Origin: Undaria pinnatifida
Taxonomy: Eukaryota; Sar; Phaeophyceae; Laminariales; Alariaceae
Direction: 5' to 3'
Assembly (NCBI GenBank): GCA_012845835.1
Contig: JABAKD010000028.1
Location: 2,754,242-2,818,241, forward strand
Length of the DNA stretch: 64,000 bases
Shown here in pieces: positions 62,952 through 64,000 of the stretch (position 1 is its first letter; each line of letters starts with the position of its first letter). A model generated the notes under the pieces. That model was not told where the DNA came from. It did no database searches and was given only the letters and a program-made list of their open reading frames with translations. A program made the translations under genes and the position numbers.

Positions 62952-63305
62952 CGTCCTCTCTCAGGTTGTGCTGCTAGAACGGACGTGGAACAAGTGAATG
63001 GAATCACTCCGCCTTCTTTCGGAGAAGATAACCGTAAACAGCCCTGATTTACGAAAAACAGTAAAGCATCATGGAAACCCCTCTATAATTTTCCAGTAAT
63101 TTTCGGAGCATGCTCCAGCAGACACCACGATATATCACAGCACAGAACAAGGAGTGAGAACGAGCAGCCCGAAGGATCCCCTCTAAGCTTTGACAGCACC
63201 AGCTAAACCAATTAGTTTTCCTGGCAACACACCATCAATCCAAGTTTGGCTGCAGAGTTGCAAGTCCACCCTTCCCTCTGTAACGCTGTGTACGGCAACC
63301 TCTAG
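62952..63305. promoter_or_regulatory. presumed HECT promoter and 5' UTR region
   Basis: About 350 bp between the HECT start codon and the possible divergent exon. No clear TATA box is visible. It is placed by position only. Confidence 0.35.
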
Positions 63306-63537
63306 ATGCCACTACAAATCGAAAACCGCTTTTCGAAGTACAGCGAACAACGTCAACAAGAGGCGGTAATCTGGCTTGTGGTTAAGCATCGTCTGGACAG
63401 GTTTCTCGCTACTACGAAGCACGCAGCAGCAAGCCAGGACAAGCGAAGGGATGATCAGATCGTCGCGTCTATCCTTCCAGAGACGAGTCTCTTGGTCGAT
63501 CAGTGCCGGCAGCACTACGCAGTCGTCACCAATGCAG
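63306..63537 (+). CDS. possible first coding exon of a divergent gene
   Basis: An ATG at 63306 opens 77 codons ending at AATGCAG|GTGTGTG, a good 5' splice site. The peptide (start MPLQIENRFSKYSEQRQQEA, later HRLDRFLATTKHAAA and LLVDQCRQHYAVV) has balanced composition and looks more like real protein than the surrounding repeats. I do not recognise a family. It lies about 350 bp from the HECT start codon in divergent orientation, so a shared promoter region is plausible. The next exon would lie to the right, perhaps beyond the window. It could also be a chance ORF. Confidence 0.35.
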
Positions 63538-63748
63538 GTGTGTGTCACACAACGGAACTTGATTTTTGAAATTTGAAATTTGATTCTTGCTGGCTGTCGC
63601 AGAAAAAAGCCTTTGCTGTTTGGGTCCAATTGTCCTACTTCGTATTGACTGTTGACTGTTGAACCTGGCGGCACCCCATGTGGATGCTGCCAGGATCAAC
63701 AGTTACCCATTAGTCTACATGTACAGGCTCTGGTTCATGTAAAAACTG

Positions 63749-63930
63749 CGGTATTCTTTTAACTCTGTCACCGATCATTTAATTTAAGTATTGGGTTGGA
63801 TGAGGCCTCCTGCTCCCGCAGGTCCTCACCTGTGGATACACCACCCGCGCTGGGGGTGCCTTCGGTCGAAGCACCCTCAGCGCAGCAGTATTTCCTAAGG
63901 GAAATGAACACAACTGTTAAAAGAATACCC
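63749..63930. mobile_element. foldback-type element with central hairpin
   Basis: GGTATTCTTTTAAC near 63751 and its exact inverse GTTAAAAGAATACC near 63917 bracket a segment with a strong inner hairpin GCGCTGGGGGTGCCTTCGG / TCGAAGCACCCTCAGCGC (about 63848-63884). It has no coding capacity. Confidence 0.6.
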
Positions 63931-64000
63931 AGTGTAGGGTGGGTGGGATGGTCTTAACTTTTTCCGCTCCTCGCTGGTATCTCGTCGAGGATTTCGGGGA

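Overview
This is a nuclear genomic window from a eukaryote, most likely a photosynthetic stramenopile and plausibly a brown alga. The reasons are four intron-rich genes with conventional GT-AG introns of about 0.3-4 kb, a protein with an ER-type signal followed by a plastid leader and a twin-arginine thylakoid signal, and intergenic and intronic DNA crowded with SINEs, short inverted-repeat DNA elements and minisatellites. The organism call is inference; the gene calls rest on reconstructed reading frames.

Layout: (1) 1-10809, plus strand: the last nine exons of UDP-glucose 6-dehydrogenase; its 5' exons lie left of the window. (2) 10810-13240: repeat-rich convergent intergenic DNA. (3) 13241-19703, minus strand: a predicted thylakoid-lumen protein resembling the soluble N-terminal domain of FtsH. 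(4) 19997-about 29064, plus strand: RNA polymerase I subunit A49, head-to-head with gene 3 across about 290 bp. (5) 29065-34340: satellites and mobile-element remains, no gene recognised. (6) 35293-62951, minus strand: a HECT-type E3 ubiquitin ligase with at least 14 exons and a long low-complexity N-terminal exon. (7) 63306 onward: the possible first exon of a divergent gene. The genes do not form a pathway: they serve sugar-nucleotide metabolism, plastid biology, rRNA transcription and ubiquitination.

The most notable property is a recurring pattern. In all four main genes, pieces of exons, usually including a splice junction, are repeated in tandem in the adjoining intron or 3' flank. Cases are the UGDH exon 5 end (with a possible new in-frame cassette exon), the A49 exon 4 end (three copies), an exon of the lumenal protein, and in the HECT gene the 59-bp exon at 54749, the exon at 52092, the donor at 44066 and the terminal exon (four full or partial copies). 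Two HECT duplicates keep open reading but have AG changed to AA at the acceptor. By my count 12 of 34 acceptors are followed directly by GT (AG|GT), as expected if introns arose by tandem duplication of AGGT-containing exon segments. A hAT-type miniature element also sits at the 3' end of the A49 gene, where it may supply the C-terminus and stop codon.

Repeat families seen: two tRNA-derived SINE families, hAT-like MITEs with GGGTC-rich interiors, MITEs with CTATAGTGCCGG ends, MITEs with AATAAGGCGGT ends, a GATC-rich element, a family with an AGCTTGCAAAGATGAG core, a family with a GGGGACAAA core, one degraded TIR transposon with a Cys-rich ORF, and fossil fragments of a Ty3/Gypsy-like retroelement. 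No rRNA gene, functional tRNA gene or CRISPR array was found.
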